Shown piece after piece: positions 27,982-37,164 of a DNA stretch of 57,747 nt. Origin of the DNA: Trichomonas vaginalis G3. Its lineage: Eukaryota > Parabasalia > Trichomonadida > Trichomonadidae. Where the stretch lies: the NCBI RefSeq assembly GCF_026262505.1, contig NW_026529101.1:1-57747 (forward strand), in the 5' to 3' direction. Within the stretch, counting starts at the first letter, position 1. Every line of letters starts with the position of its first letter. The translations under genes were made by a program, and so were the position numbers. The notes beneath the pieces are model-generated. The model was not told the origin of the DNA. It saw only the letters and a list, made by a program, of their open reading frames with translations, and searched no databases.

Positions 27982-28042
27982 GGACTTCGTCCTCGCCGCT
28001 TCGGTCTGAAAGACCTCAGGACTCAAAGAGTCCGTTTGCGTC
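27982..28042. repeat. Double-hairpin element DHE-5, with a second one nested in its loop
   Basis: Outer element: GGAC-TTC-GTCC, TC, then GCCGC-T...TT-GCGTC. The loop of its second hairpin is opened by another double hairpin, GGTCT-GAA-AGACC and GGACTC-AAA-GAGTCC (28003-28033). Outer flanks CAT and TTATG are the same target as DHE-1 and DHE-2. Confidence 0.8.
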
Positions 28043-28120
28043 TTTATGTTAAAATAAATGGTATCATTAATAATACATGACTGTTCTCATTCATGTCTGA
28101 TTTACATCTAATGAAAAAGT

Positions 28121-29205
28121 TTAGAAGAATTTTCTTATTCTTTCTGGCATATTTTTGTCTTTCCAGTACTCCCGCTCTAATGGTCCCAGATGTGTTGGCT
28201 TTGACTCTCTCAAGTTCTTAGATGGTATAACATCTTCAACGCCTCCTTCATATCTTACTTTATAAGTGTCATCGTTTATGTTATAGCCAAGTATTTCAAT
28301 AACCACTCCTCGCTTTGCTTCGTCAATGGTTTCAGCAAGTTTGCCATTACTACTTTCGACTAATTTATGTCGAGGGTAAAACGCAATAGAGTCGTCAGCA
28401 GCTTTTATAAGATATCCATTACCTTGCGTAGAGTCTACGATATAATAGTTTCGACTTAACCTTAAACGTTTCTTTGTCAACGGTTTGTCGTCAAGAACTA
28501 CACGAACTTTTGTACCAGGAATGAGGGTAAATTGTGTTGAATTTCTGATATTTTGTGTTTGGCTTCGTTTCTTTTGTATATACTTTTCTTCTTGTTGTTG
28601 TGTCATTGAATTTGGTGTATGTCCTGTTGTAGAATGTGTTGAGGAATTATATACTTCGAGAAAATGTTTCATTGTTTCTTCGGTAAAGTCTCGCTCTTGA
28701 TTTAAATCTCTGAGCGTTCTTATGAAGCGGTTTATGATGCCGAGTATGTTATGGTTATGGTCTTCAGTAGTGTAGTGAGTTATGTTATGCTTAATGAGAA
28801 AATCTGTGATTTCATTGCTGAGGTATGCACTGTCTTGGTCTGATGTTAAAGTACTTGGGCTATGTTCTGCTACAAACTTTTGTAAAACTCTTACACTTCA
28901 CGAGTTCCTTTATTTTTCATTGGATATGCATATGCTTTACGAGTGTTAACATTAATGAAGATGAGGAATGGTTTATGTCCTCCTTTTCTGCTTTGAATGA
29001 GAGTGTCAAATTGGTATGCGTCAGGAGTGTTGGAGTAAATTGGTAAAAAGTAGTCGTAAGGGTTTATTTTTGTTTGATGTACAACATTTTTGTCAAAGAA
29101 CCTTTTCACTTCAGCTCTGTTAGTAAATCCCCAACTCTTTGCAGCTTCATTGAACTTCTTAAATGACCTCCATGGATGTTGTTCGAATACTTCTTTCAAG
29201 CTCAT
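28121..29205 (-). pseudogene. Maverick integrase, A2 copy (broken)
   Basis: Very similar to 5862-6932, with the same integrase core and chromodomain-like end. About one break. Lies between the DHE-5 spacer and the fibre region. Confidence 0.9.
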
Positions 29206-29240
29206 TTATGTAAAGTTAAAGATTTTATTCTAGGCTCAAG

Positions 29241-29257
29241 CGCGTTCATTGAACGCG
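29241..29257. repeat. Hairpin at the end of the A2 fibre region
   Basis: CGCGTTC-ATT-GAACGCG, a 7-bp stem with a triloop, overlapping the end of the fibre gene. It may be a single arm of the double-hairpin type. Confidence 0.6.
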
Positions 29258-32200
29258 GTACCATGCGAATACAGTCATAAATGGTGGCATATAATCTTCA
29301 CCCGAGCCTGTTGGATTTGTTGTGAAAGTGTGTGAATGATTTCCTGTGGTTCCACAGAAAATACCTGCGCTTGAATCTACTGGGTCACTTGAAATATCAT
29401 ATCTATGCATTCCCTGTCTATCCGAACCTGCTGCAAGATTTGTATAACCTCTTTTTGTTATTGAATGTGAATGACTACCTGTTGTGTTTGTAGTTCCTGT
29501 ATGAGTGTGCGGTGGAAGGTTTGCTTCTTTAATTTTCTTCGAACCCCCTGTTTGCTTTGAAGAGTTAGCACAGTATAAGAATTTGTCTACAATCTGCTGC
29601 CATGTACCAAAACCTAAAACACTTGCTGGATTTGTTGAGTTCATTGACGTATAAATAGAGCCAACAGGATATAATGTTTGAAGAATCTGGGCCTTCATTG
29701 TTTGAAGCTCTGTTTTGTCTGCTTTCTTATCTAACATTGTTGGTAGTTCATATGCTTCAAAGTTTCTGGCATGATCTTCGATATTCCTGCAACTCTTATC
29801 TAAATTGTTAAGAGTATCTTTTACGCTTGTACTCGGATTCTCTAAAGGTGCACTTGAACCCAAATCATAGTTCAATATTATGTCGTCTGCTCTAACAGTA
29901 GTGAAGGATTTATGTGTATGATTTTTGTCGGCTTTATTGTCTAACATTGATGGTAGTTCATATGCTTCAAAGTTTCTGGCATGATCTTCGATATTCCTGC
30001 AACTCTTATCTAAATTGTTAAGAGTATCTTTTACGCTTGTACTCGGATCTCTAAAGGTGCACTTGAACCCAATCATAGTTCAATATTATGTCGTCTGCTC
30101 TAACAGTAGTGAAGGATTTATGTGTATGGTTTTTGTCTGCTTTGTTGTCTAAAGAAGTTTGAAGTTCATTTATATCGGAGATATTGTGTTTATGAGATTT
30201 CAAAACTTTGTTCGTTGCGTCAAGTTCATTTTTGTCCGCTTTACTTTTAATAGCATCTTCAAAAGTTATTTTTGACTTAACTCTCAAAGTAAATCTTGGT
30301 TCAACTAATACACCGTTAACAAAGAAGTATGAAGCATAAATTTCAGCGTTATAACCAAATGATTGTGGTGCTATACCTGTGTCATACTGTACAGTACAGT
30401 GTATGTCATAACCTTTAGCACGAATGAATTTATATCTTCTTTCATTAACATTTTTCGTCTTCACTTCTTCATCCTGTGTTAAATATCCATGATAGTCCGT
30501 TATAATCTGTTCGTCTGAACTTATATAATGAACATGGTTCTTGTCCGCTTTACTATTTAATGTAGCTTGAAGTTCATTTATATCGGAGATATTGTGTTTA
30601 TGAGATTTCAAAACTTTCTTCATTGCGTCAAGTTCATTTTTGTCCGCTTTACTATTTAATGTAGCTTGAAGTTCATTTATATCGGAGATATTGTGTTTAT
30701 GTTCTTTATCTGCTTTTTCGGCTAATTTCTCTTCTATCTCATTTATTTCAAGTTCATGCCTACACACCACTCCCGAAGAAGTATTTTTCTTCAGCTCTGA
30801 AGAACGTCCACTTCGCCATCTTTGGTGTCAATAATGAGACTTTGTGTTAAAACCTTTCCTGTCTTAATGGATGTTTGTAAAACTTCTTCTTCACCGTGTT
30901 CGGGGTCATGGTCGTCATCATATCTTGTGAAATCAGAGATGTTGTCATACATTAAGCATATCTGTCTCAAAAGTTCTGCTATTTGAAACTGGAACGAAAG
31001 ATATACAGAACTTTTCATCATCTCCTAAAGTCAAGTCTGCTTTCTTAAGTATTTCTTGAATGTATGCAATGAGAACAGAGTACCTTGGAAAATATTCGAA
31101 CAATATTTCATTAGCTGTTGGTTTTGGTGGTTCTTCGGAGTTCTGTTGTTTCAGTTCCTTCTGTAGGTTCTGTTGGAGTTTCTGCATCTCTTGACTTCAA
31201 TGCTCTTTGCTCTCAAAGACCTAAATGTTAGAGCACCGGGTTTTACAAAGGACTTTATAAATGCTTTAATAGTTCCTGGTAAGTTATTGTTAGCATTAAG
31301 TAAGTTCCTTATGCTTCCATCATGTACGTCCATAGCACTATGTAAAAAATCTATACTTTTCTTGTAGTCAGCAATAGACTGACTGTGATTTTTTAAAGAT
31401 TTGTCAATACCTTTAAGCCAATCTTCATGCATGTCTGATACTGAGCCAAGAATATCATTTGCTTCCTTTAGTGTATTTTGTGCTTCTCGTAAAGTATCCA
31501 ATCCCGTACGTGCATTATTTGCTATACGTCTTACAGTATCTATTTGACTCCTTGTTTCTTGCATCCAACCAGATAAAGTTTTAATAGTATCCGAACCATT
31601 TGAAATGAAGTTCAAAGCATTTTTAACGTCATCTAAAACTTGTTCACCAAGTACTGCCCATATCTTTCCGATTTGGTATTGAAGAACTCCATATGAAGCA
31701 GCTGTTAAACCAGTATTTATAAGGTCCCATATCCATGATTTAGCAGTTTTTCCATCCTTTCCATCCTTTCCATCCAAACCGTTTTCGCCTTGAGGTCCTT
31801 GAATTCCTTGAATTCCTTGTATTCCTTGTGGTCCTTGAGGTCCGGTGTCACCCTTCTCTCCTTTCAGTTCATCTTTATGTTCGTTATAATATTCTAATGT
31901 CATAAGGTGTACATCATTACTGCTACCAGCAACGCCGAGAATTTGTTTCTCATTCATGACTAAATTCTTTAGGCATTTAATGTTGTCGTCAAATCGAAAG
32001 CTCTTTAACAATTCAATGAGAACATTTAATACTTTCACTAATGAGGCATCTACTGTAGAATTTATATATTGCACCGTTCCATCATTTATGATAGGAACTT
32101 TACTTATTGTAATGAATGGGTCATAAGTGTTAAAAGTATCGAAATCAATGACTTTTTTAGTCTTTCCATCGTCAATGACTAAATCATTGCCTTCAATGGT

Positions 32201-32278
32201 TAAAGTTGAGTTTTCGTTTACTAGTTCATGTGCTCTTCTTGCTTCATTTGTTTCATACGCATATGCAGCAATAGTCAT
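29246..32278 (-). pseudogene. Fibre protein region with collagen-like and tail-collar parts, A2 (broken)
   Basis: The start MTIAAYAYE matches the A1 fibre. Recognisable parts from N to C: an N-terminal domain; a collagen-like Gly-X-Y stretch (KGDTGPQGPQGIQGIQG and following GKDGKDGK); helical and coiled parts; repeated HKHNISDINELQ and KADKNHTH blocks; and a tail-collar tip (YPVGSIYTSMNSTNPAS ... YMPPFMTVFAWYRVQ). About three breaks. The collagen stretch is absent from the A1 fibre, so fibre modules have been exchanged. Confidence 0.75.
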
Positions 32279-32295
32279 ATTTTAATGAGAATAAA
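32279..32295. promoter_or_regulatory. 17-bp bidirectional start region, A2
   Basis: Identical to 9948-9964: ATTTTAATGAGAATAAA between two divergent start codons. Confidence 0.6.
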
Positions 32296-33060
32296 ATGTT
32301 GTTCTATTTGCAAAGTACAGACCCAAACGAATATGGAACAGTAAAGCTTCAAACAAACTTAGGTCTTCAGAATGAAGCACTTGCTTTCAGAGTTGTTGAC
32401 TTCAATACTATCGCAACTTTTGTCATAACAGATGAAACAGATTTCATAGAGATTGAAATAGATGACAAAAGAAGTTTTATAACATTTCCTAACAGAGCAG
32501 AGTATAGAATAGATAAAATTGCTGGAGTCATAGATACTCTCATAAATGAAGAAACTATTGACAACATAGATGTCAAACTCTCTTCTGAGGGAACATTGAA
32601 GTTCAGTAGCAAGAAAGAGTTCAAGATAACACGAATGAGTCATAGAGTTCAATTGCTTCTGGGAGCATACCATATGCAACTACCTTTGAAAAGTGTTGAC
32701 AAAACGATTGAGATGAAATCTGTTCCATACGTATGTTATGGCAACTGTTTGTACATTGAGTCAAAAATAGCTAATGTCACAGGCATTTCAGGAGTTAATA
32801 GTAAAGGTTCAGTAGAGTATAAATCTTTCTGTTATGAAGTAAATTCAATGTTCATTCCAAACGTTCCTGTCATAGCAACTCATTTAGGTAAATGGGTTCG
32901 CATTAGTCCTCATAATTTGAAAGACATGCAATTCAGACTAGTTGACTTTCAAGGCGAGCCTATAGAACTGAAGGCACCAGTGCGAATGACTGTTGAAGTT
33001 GACTTTTTAGAAAATATTAAATGCAACAGCTTACAAGAGAACTCAGAGCTAAAAATATAA
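32296..33060 (+). CDS. Unknown 254-aa probable virion protein, A2
   Basis: Whole frame. Nearly the same as 9965-10741 in residues 1-50 and 110-254 (EFKITRMSHRVQLLLGAYHM onward) but different in between, which looks like replacement of a surface segment. C-terminal MQFRLVDFQGEPIELKAPV. Overlaps the next gene by 40 bp. Role inferred only from context. Confidence 0.6.
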   Translation: MLFYLQSTDPNEYGTVKLQTNLGLQNEALAFRVVDFNTIATFVITDETDFIEIEIDDKRSFITFPNRAEYRIDKIAGVIDTLINEETIDNIDVKLSSEGTLKFSSKKEFKITRMSHRVQLLLGAYHMQLPLKSVDKTIEMKSVPYVCYGNCLYIESKIANVTGISGVNSKGSVEYKSFCYEVNSMFIPNVPVIATHLGKWVRISPHNLKDMQFRLVDFQGEPIELKAPVRMTVEVDFLENIKCNSLQENSELKI

Positions 33061-33260
33061 AGTATGAATGTTATGTATTAGGTCATGAACTTTGGTTGTT
33101 GCTGTTTGATGAAACAAATGAGTTAGTTATGTCAGTCAAGAGAACAGAAAAATATTGTGTTAGTGAAAACTGCACCAAGTCAATAAGATTAGGTTTGCAT
33201 TATGAAGATGAGTTCGATACTGTTGAAGAAGTTTTGGATAGATATTACAAATTGCTTTAA
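33021..33260 (+). CDS. Unknown 79-aa protein, A2
   Basis: Copy of 10702-10974 without DHE-3. Starts inside the preceding gene in another frame. Its stop overlaps the convergent 213-aa gene by 4 bp. Function unknown. Confidence 0.55.
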   Translation: MQQLTRELRAKNIKYECYVLGHELWLLLFDETNELVMSVKRTEKYCVSENCTKSIRLGLHYEDEFDTVEEVLDRYYKLL

Positions 33261-33898
33261 TTTACTAAAACATATTTCAAGCAAAGTTTATAGTAAGTAG
33301 ATAGTTTTGTATACTCGTTTGAATATTTATACTTAAACTCAACTCCTGGAGTACCTGGTGTTTCAATGATGCGGATGTTACCTATTTTCATGAATATTGG
33401 AGTTTGACCACAGCATTCGATTTCAGGGTCGAGATAGTCAATGACACATTGTTTCCCTGTTATTCGTGATATAACATTTTCAAGGTCCTCCTTTGTTAGA
33501 ATTATTTGGTTCTTGCTTATAAGATTTGTCAAAAGCTTCTTATCGTCTTTGAGTAAAATTGTTTGGTATAACTGAAGAAGGTAATGGTCTACGTTATCTG
33601 AAGGATTTGTTTGAACATTTGTGTAAGGGTTGTCGTTGGCTTCTCTTGAAAGAATTTGGTCCAGTGGTGGATACTCTAACTTAACATCTGATGTAGCGTT
33701 AGCGTTTGAAGCTGAGTTTAAATTCACGGCGCCATGCTCCAAGACCGAAGGTCCCGACTTAAGTTCTGGTTCTTTTTCTTTCAAACACTCCGAACTATAG
33801 TTCTTTATGACAATATTGTTTGTCGTTCGTGAGTCAACATTTGATGTTGGTTCAATTGGAACATTAACGGCACCAGCTAAGATGGATTTGCTTCTCAT
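33257..33898 (-). CDS. Unknown 213-aa protein with ECCG motif, A2
   Basis: Whole copy of 11034-11648. It differs mainly by nine extra residues, GPSVLEHGA, encoded by DHE-6. The disordered N-terminus is followed by LQLYQTILLKDDKKLLTNL helices and the DYLDPEIECCGQTP domain. Divergent from the 133-aa gene over 25 bp. Role unknown. Confidence 0.6.
   Translation of the reverse strand: MRSKSILAGAVNVPIEPTSNVDSRTTNNIVIKNYSSECLKEKEPELKSGPSVLEHGAVNLNSASNANATSDVKLEYPPLDQILSREANDNPYTNVQTNPSDNVDHYLLQLYQTILLKDDKKLLTNLISKNQIILTKEDLENVISRITGKQCVIDYLDPEIECCGQTPIFMKIGNIRIIETPGTPGVEFKYKYSNEYTKLSTYYKLCLKYVLVN
33728..33753. repeat. Double-hairpin element DHE-6, in frame in the 213-aa gene
   Basis: On the minus strand: GACC-TTC-GGTC, spacer TT, GGAGC-ATG-GCGCC. 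Adds 27 bp compared with A1, where the two sides are joined at ELKSVNLNS. Confidence 0.8.
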
Positions 33899-33923
33899 TT
33901 CATATAGAATAAAAACCTTTTAT

Positions 33924-34325
33924 ATGTATGAAATGAACAATATACTCGACAAGGGTTTGAATGTAAAGCTAACGAATGAAAATATTGTTGAATTCACTGA
34001 GACAGGTGCTGTGTATAAAGATGTAGAACTACTGAACAAAAGAGCTAAGGGAAGAAGCAGGAACATGAACAAAGGGTGGAAGCCTATAAAAATTTATGTC
34101 AATGATGGCTCGGGAGGTTCAAACATAAAGTATGCAGAAAGTTATAGAGTTTATGCTCTCAAAGGTGAAAAGCCTTCATTTAAGAACAGCTATTCTAACG
34201 CATATCCTCAAAAGCTAACGGATGGGGAAGTGGATGATATGAATGACAGCAAAAATATTAACAGAAATGGCGACAGAGATGCATGGAATTTGTTTACCAT
34301 CAGTCAATTGAAGGTTAAACTTTAA
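33924..34325 (+). CDS. Unknown 133-aa protein, A2
   Basis: Starts MYEMNNILDKGLNVKL after the TAGAATAAAA leader. The longer frame upstream is only the shadow of the opposing gene. The middle is basic and Gly/Ser-rich (KRAKGRSRNMNKGWKPIKIY, NDGSGGSN), the end acidic then hydrophobic. Overlaps the convergent ATPase gene by 4 bp. Element C has a plus-strand gene at the matching place (53117-53535), though similarity cannot be shown by eye. Function unknown. Confidence 0.6.
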   Translation: MYEMNNILDKGLNVKLTNENIVEFTETGAVYKDVELLNKRAKGRSRNMNKGWKPIKIYVNDGSGGSNIKYAESYRVYALKGEKPSFKNSYSNAYPQKLTDGEVDDMNDSKNINRNGDRDAWNLFTISQLKVKL

Positions 34326-35209
34326 AACAATGTTGGTCGTTCCCATGGAATATTTTTGACTTTAATGGTATTAGTCATGATATGAATCTCAAGGTATGAA
34401 CGAGGAGAGATGAGAGACTTATATGCTTCCCAAATTTCTTCAAAAGGTAATGTTATACCTGACTGTTTCCAAATGAGTTCAATATCATAGCGTGAGAAAC
34501 CTTGAAAGATAACGAAGTCAGTTATGAGACGTTTTATGTTTAAAGCTAAAAACCTCCATGTTTGCATAAGTATTGCTACAGTTAAGTGGTAATGTCTGAC
34601 TTTAGTAATGATGTTAGCTAATGGTGAGTCAGGCTTTGACACTAAACCTTTTCCGGCGAAGTCGTCGCAAACGAGCAGAGTGTTTGAAGGATACTTTTTG
34701 AAGGGGTATTTTGAAAGTTTTGACAGAATGTAGTTTGTCAGTCGTTTCATATCGTAAACTCCTGAGTACTGACGTAAGTGGTGTTTGTCAATAATTCTTT
34801 CCATCTCCTCAGAAGTCTTTTGCATTCCTGACTGTATAAATTCAACGATGGCATAATATTTCCTCTTACGTCGAATGTAACGTTGAAGAAATTCAATGAG
34901 TTCGCTATCTGGAACTTTAACGACAGAGGCTTGAACTTTTGACATAAATGTTTTCGCTGTTGAGTCCATAGAGTCTGAAGTTGCTGATATAATGATTTGG
35001 TCATAGTAAGAGTCGTTTCCTAAACGCTCTGTTATGAGTATATGACGAATGAGGTTAAATGTCTTTCCTGACCCCATCTTTCCACAATAGAAATACACAC
35101 CATTTGAACAGAACTCATAGTCCTTACTGAAAGGAAGAATGAGAGAACTGTTGAGCTTTTCACTACTTTCATTCATGTCTTCATCTACGTCATGTATTAA
35201 ATGCTTCAT
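34322..35209 (-). CDS. A32/HerA-type genome-packaging ATPase, A2 (295 aa)
   Basis: Whole frame. Walker A in YFYCGKMGSGKTFNLIRH (about residues 37-54). Walker B NTLLVCDDFAGKG (about 182-194). A sensor/Q-like segment lies at LTVAILMQTWRFLALN. This is the size and motif order of Maverick and virophage packaging ATPases, which use ATP to move DNA into capsids. 16 bp separate its start from that of the divergent 293-aa gene. Confidence 0.9.
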   Translation of the reverse strand: MKHLIHDVDEDMNESSEKLNSSLILPFSKDYEFCSNGVYFYCGKMGSGKTFNLIRHILITERLGNDSYYDQIIISATSDSMDSTAKTFMSKVQASVVKVPDSELIEFLQRYIRRKRKYYAIVEFIQSGMQKTSEEMERIIDKHHLRQYSGVYDMKRLTNYILSKLSKYPFKKYPSNTLLVCDDFAGKGLVSKPDSPLANIITKVRHYHLTVAILMQTWRFLALNIKRLITDFVIFQGFSRYDIELIWKQSGITLPFEEIWEAYKSLISPRSYLEIHIMTNTIKVKNIPWERPTLF

Positions 35210-35225
35210 TTTATCTCCATTAAAA

Positions 35226-36107
35226 ATGCAAGTCAGAAATATTCAGAACATAGCACCGAGTCTAACTGACAAGAGTATAAAGATATACTATGAACACGTT
35301 ATGATGAAACCTACCAAAATTCAAGAAAGTCAGTATACTTATGAATATCCAAGACACTGGGTAGAGTATGTAGGAGGTGAGAAAGCTATTGAAATAAGAC
35401 AAGTTAGAAGTATTCCAGCAGGAAGAACAATATTATTGAAGAACTTTAATGTTTTGAGGTATAATGATGAAACAAAGAAGCAAGATAGTTTTCCTGTTGC
35501 TGTGTATGTGAACCTAGATACAGGAGATGACATGAAAGTTTTTAACACAAAGCTTCAAACGGTAGTGAGAGAACAACTGACTGCGGAAGGACATCCATTA
35601 CCTTCAGAAGTTACCATAGCATATAATTTTGAAACAAACTCAATAGATTTTAAAGTCGTCTCTGCAAAGAAGTCAGGTTTTACATTTAATGAAGCAGATG
35701 TATATTCGAATGAAAACTTCAAAGCTATTGCATGGTTAGATAATGACGATTGCTTTAAGAAAATATTTAAATTCAGTGACTCAAAGATGTCAATAGATGA
35801 CCTTCGTGGAATGTTACCATCGACGTTTACAGTAGTAGGTTCAGCAGGATTGCTTACAAGATTGTCAATTGGTGGTATTTGGTCTCGTGAGAACATTGTT
35901 ATAAAATCCAGTATAAGTGAATTTGCTGAAGAATCTATATTATGTCTTTCAAACTATATGTATTCGCCGCCGAAGCATTATAGTATAACAAACTTTGTCA
36001 GTAAGTTTAACATAAGACTTGTCGAACCTTCTTCAATGAAAGATGTTGTGCTACCCAAAGACGGAAAGGATGGACTCATTATTGAAATGATTTTAATTGC
36101 ATATTAA
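35226..36107 (+). CDS. Unknown 293-aa protein, YPxxW/KAI family
   Basis: Start MQVRNIQNIAPS follows the ATPase start by 16 bp; the frame reads open further upstream only as antisense. Near residues 34-52 it has YTYEYPRHWVEYVGGEKAIE. Proteins in element B have RFDYPIRWLQSPSDAKAIGF and RFDYPLRWLRDPSVTKAIGF at the same place after the start, so these appear to be one family. Mostly beta-rich. Its position next to the ATPase suggests a capsid-associated protein such as a penton. That is inference only. Confidence 0.6.
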   Translation: MQVRNIQNIAPSLTDKSIKIYYEHVMMKPTKIQESQYTYEYPRHWVEYVGGEKAIEIRQVRSIPAGRTILLKNFNVLRYNDETKKQDSFPVAVYVNLDTGDDMKVFNTKLQTVVREQLTAEGHPLPSEVTIAYNFETNSIDFKVVSAKKSGFTFNEADVYSNENFKAIAWLDNDDCFKKIFKFSDSKMSIDDLRGMLPSTFTVVGSAGLLTRLSIGGIWSRENIVIKSSISEFAEESILCLSNYMYSPPKHYSITNFVSKFNIRLVEPSSMKDVVLPKDGKDGLIIEMILIAY

Positions 36108-36332
36108 ATGAGCTTGTTCTTGAAGGTCATTCATGATGAAATAACTGTTGTAGAAGATGTTAGCAATTGTTCAGACATTTTGAAGCGTATAGATGATATA
36201 AGAAAGAAGTTAGATAGACCGCAAAGCGGTGAGGGCGAAGCTCGTGAGAACGCTTATGTTTCATTGACTTTCTCCAGTAACGAGAACTTTTATGAGATAA
36301 TATTGAAGAGAGATGATTTTAATATGGTGTAA
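36108..36332 (+). CDS. Unknown 74-aa protein, zero-spaced
   Basis: ATG directly follows the upstream TAA. A2 carries DHE-7, giving PQSGEGEAR in the middle. Small mixed alpha/beta protein ending EIILKRDDFNMV. Function unknown. Confidence 0.5.
   Translation: MSLFLKVIHDEITVVEDVSNCSDILKRIDDIRKKLDRPQSGEGEARENAYVSLTFSSNENFYEIILKRDDFNMV
36218..36243. repeat. Double-hairpin element DHE-7, in frame in the 74-aa gene
   Basis: ACCGC-AAA-GCGGT, spacer GA, GGGC-GAA-GCTC, the reverse orientation of DHE-1. 27 bp longer than A1 between matching codons. Confidence 0.8.
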
Positions 36333-36860
36333 ATGGTAGCTTGGGCAGCTTTAGGCGCAATGGGAACAAAAGCATTAGCATTTGGAGCAAAAGCACTTGG
36401 AGCTTATGACGCAGTAAATAAAATGAGTGGAGGAAGGGTTTCGAAGACATTAGATGCAAATAAAGGGAAGATTGGAGGCTGGGTTGCAAAGAAGTTAAGA
36501 TTAAATAAAATAGGGCTCATAAATAAAGCATCCAATTTGGTTGCGACTGCGTCAGAAAATGCTTTAGGAAAGGACGATGAGTTTGCAAAACACGCAAAAG
36601 ACTTTAATGACCAGATGAAAGGTGAAACAATGCATTTAAATAGAGTTGATGGAACTAAAGAAAATGTTTCTTCTCCACCAGTAGTTCTTCCGTATGGTCC
36701 CTATGGAATGTATGGAAACCCTTACGAAAGACCATTTGACCCATTGACTGGTGGAAGTAACTGGTATCATTACGGACGAAGAAGAAAGACAGTCAAGTTG
36801 GAGACAGACGTGAAGAAAGCAACTAAAAAGAAACCAAGGAAGAGAGTTATAAAGCAATGA
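36333..36860 (+). CDS. Amphipathic pVI/pX-like virion protein, A2 (175 aa)
   Basis: Whole frame, starting directly after a TAA. N-terminal Gly/Ala-rich amphipathic helix MVAWAALGAMGTKALAFGAK, a middle helix region, PYGPYGMYGNPYE, and a strongly basic C-terminus KKATKKKPRKRVIKQ. Element B has a protein of like build (40377-40778). The layout recalls adenovirus-type minor proteins that touch membrane and DNA. No sequence match is claimed. Confidence 0.55.
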   Translation: MVAWAALGAMGTKALAFGAKALGAYDAVNKMSGGRVSKTLDANKGKIGGWVAKKLRLNKIGLINKASNLVATASENALGKDDEFAKHAKDFNDQMKGETMHLNRVDGTKENVSSPPVVLPYGPYGMYGNPYERPFDPLTGGSNWYHYGRRRKTVKLETDVKKATKKKPRKRVIKQ

Positions 36861-36867
36861 ATTCAAC

Positions 36868-36941
36868 AGGGTGAAAAAAGAGGTGAAAAAAGAGGTGAAA
36901 AAACAGGTGAGATCTCACCACTTCACCTAAATTTATTTTTG
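36868..36941 (+). repeat. Intergenic module M7, GTGAGATCTCAC form
   Basis: Three GGTGAAAAAAGA halves, GGTGAGATCTCACC, then TTCACCTAAATTTATTTTT. All GTTAG parts of the usual module are replaced by GTGA parts together. Confidence 0.85.
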
Positions 36942-36954
36942 GTGTAAATTCACA

Positions 36955-37016
36955 AGGTTAGTTATCGGGTTAGATATCGGGTTAGATCTAACCTTCTACC
37001 CTAAATTTATTTTTGT
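36955..37016 (+). repeat. Intergenic module M8
   Basis: AGGTTAGTTATCGG, GGTTAGATATC, GTTAGATCTAAC, CTACCCTAAATTTATTTTT. Confidence 0.8.
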
Positions 37017-37026
37017 TGTAAATTCA

Positions 37027-37090
37027 CAAGGTTAGTTATCGGGTTAGATATCGGGTTAGATCTAACCTTCTACCCTAAATTTATTTTTGT
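37027..37090 (+). repeat. Intergenic module M9
   Basis: Near-exact direct copy of M8, 72 bp downstream. Confidence 0.85.
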
Positions 37091-37164
37091 GCTATGTTTT
37101 CATACGTGTGAGGGTGGTGATATCATTAATTTTTAAGTTTATTTTTTATTTTATTTTTATATAA

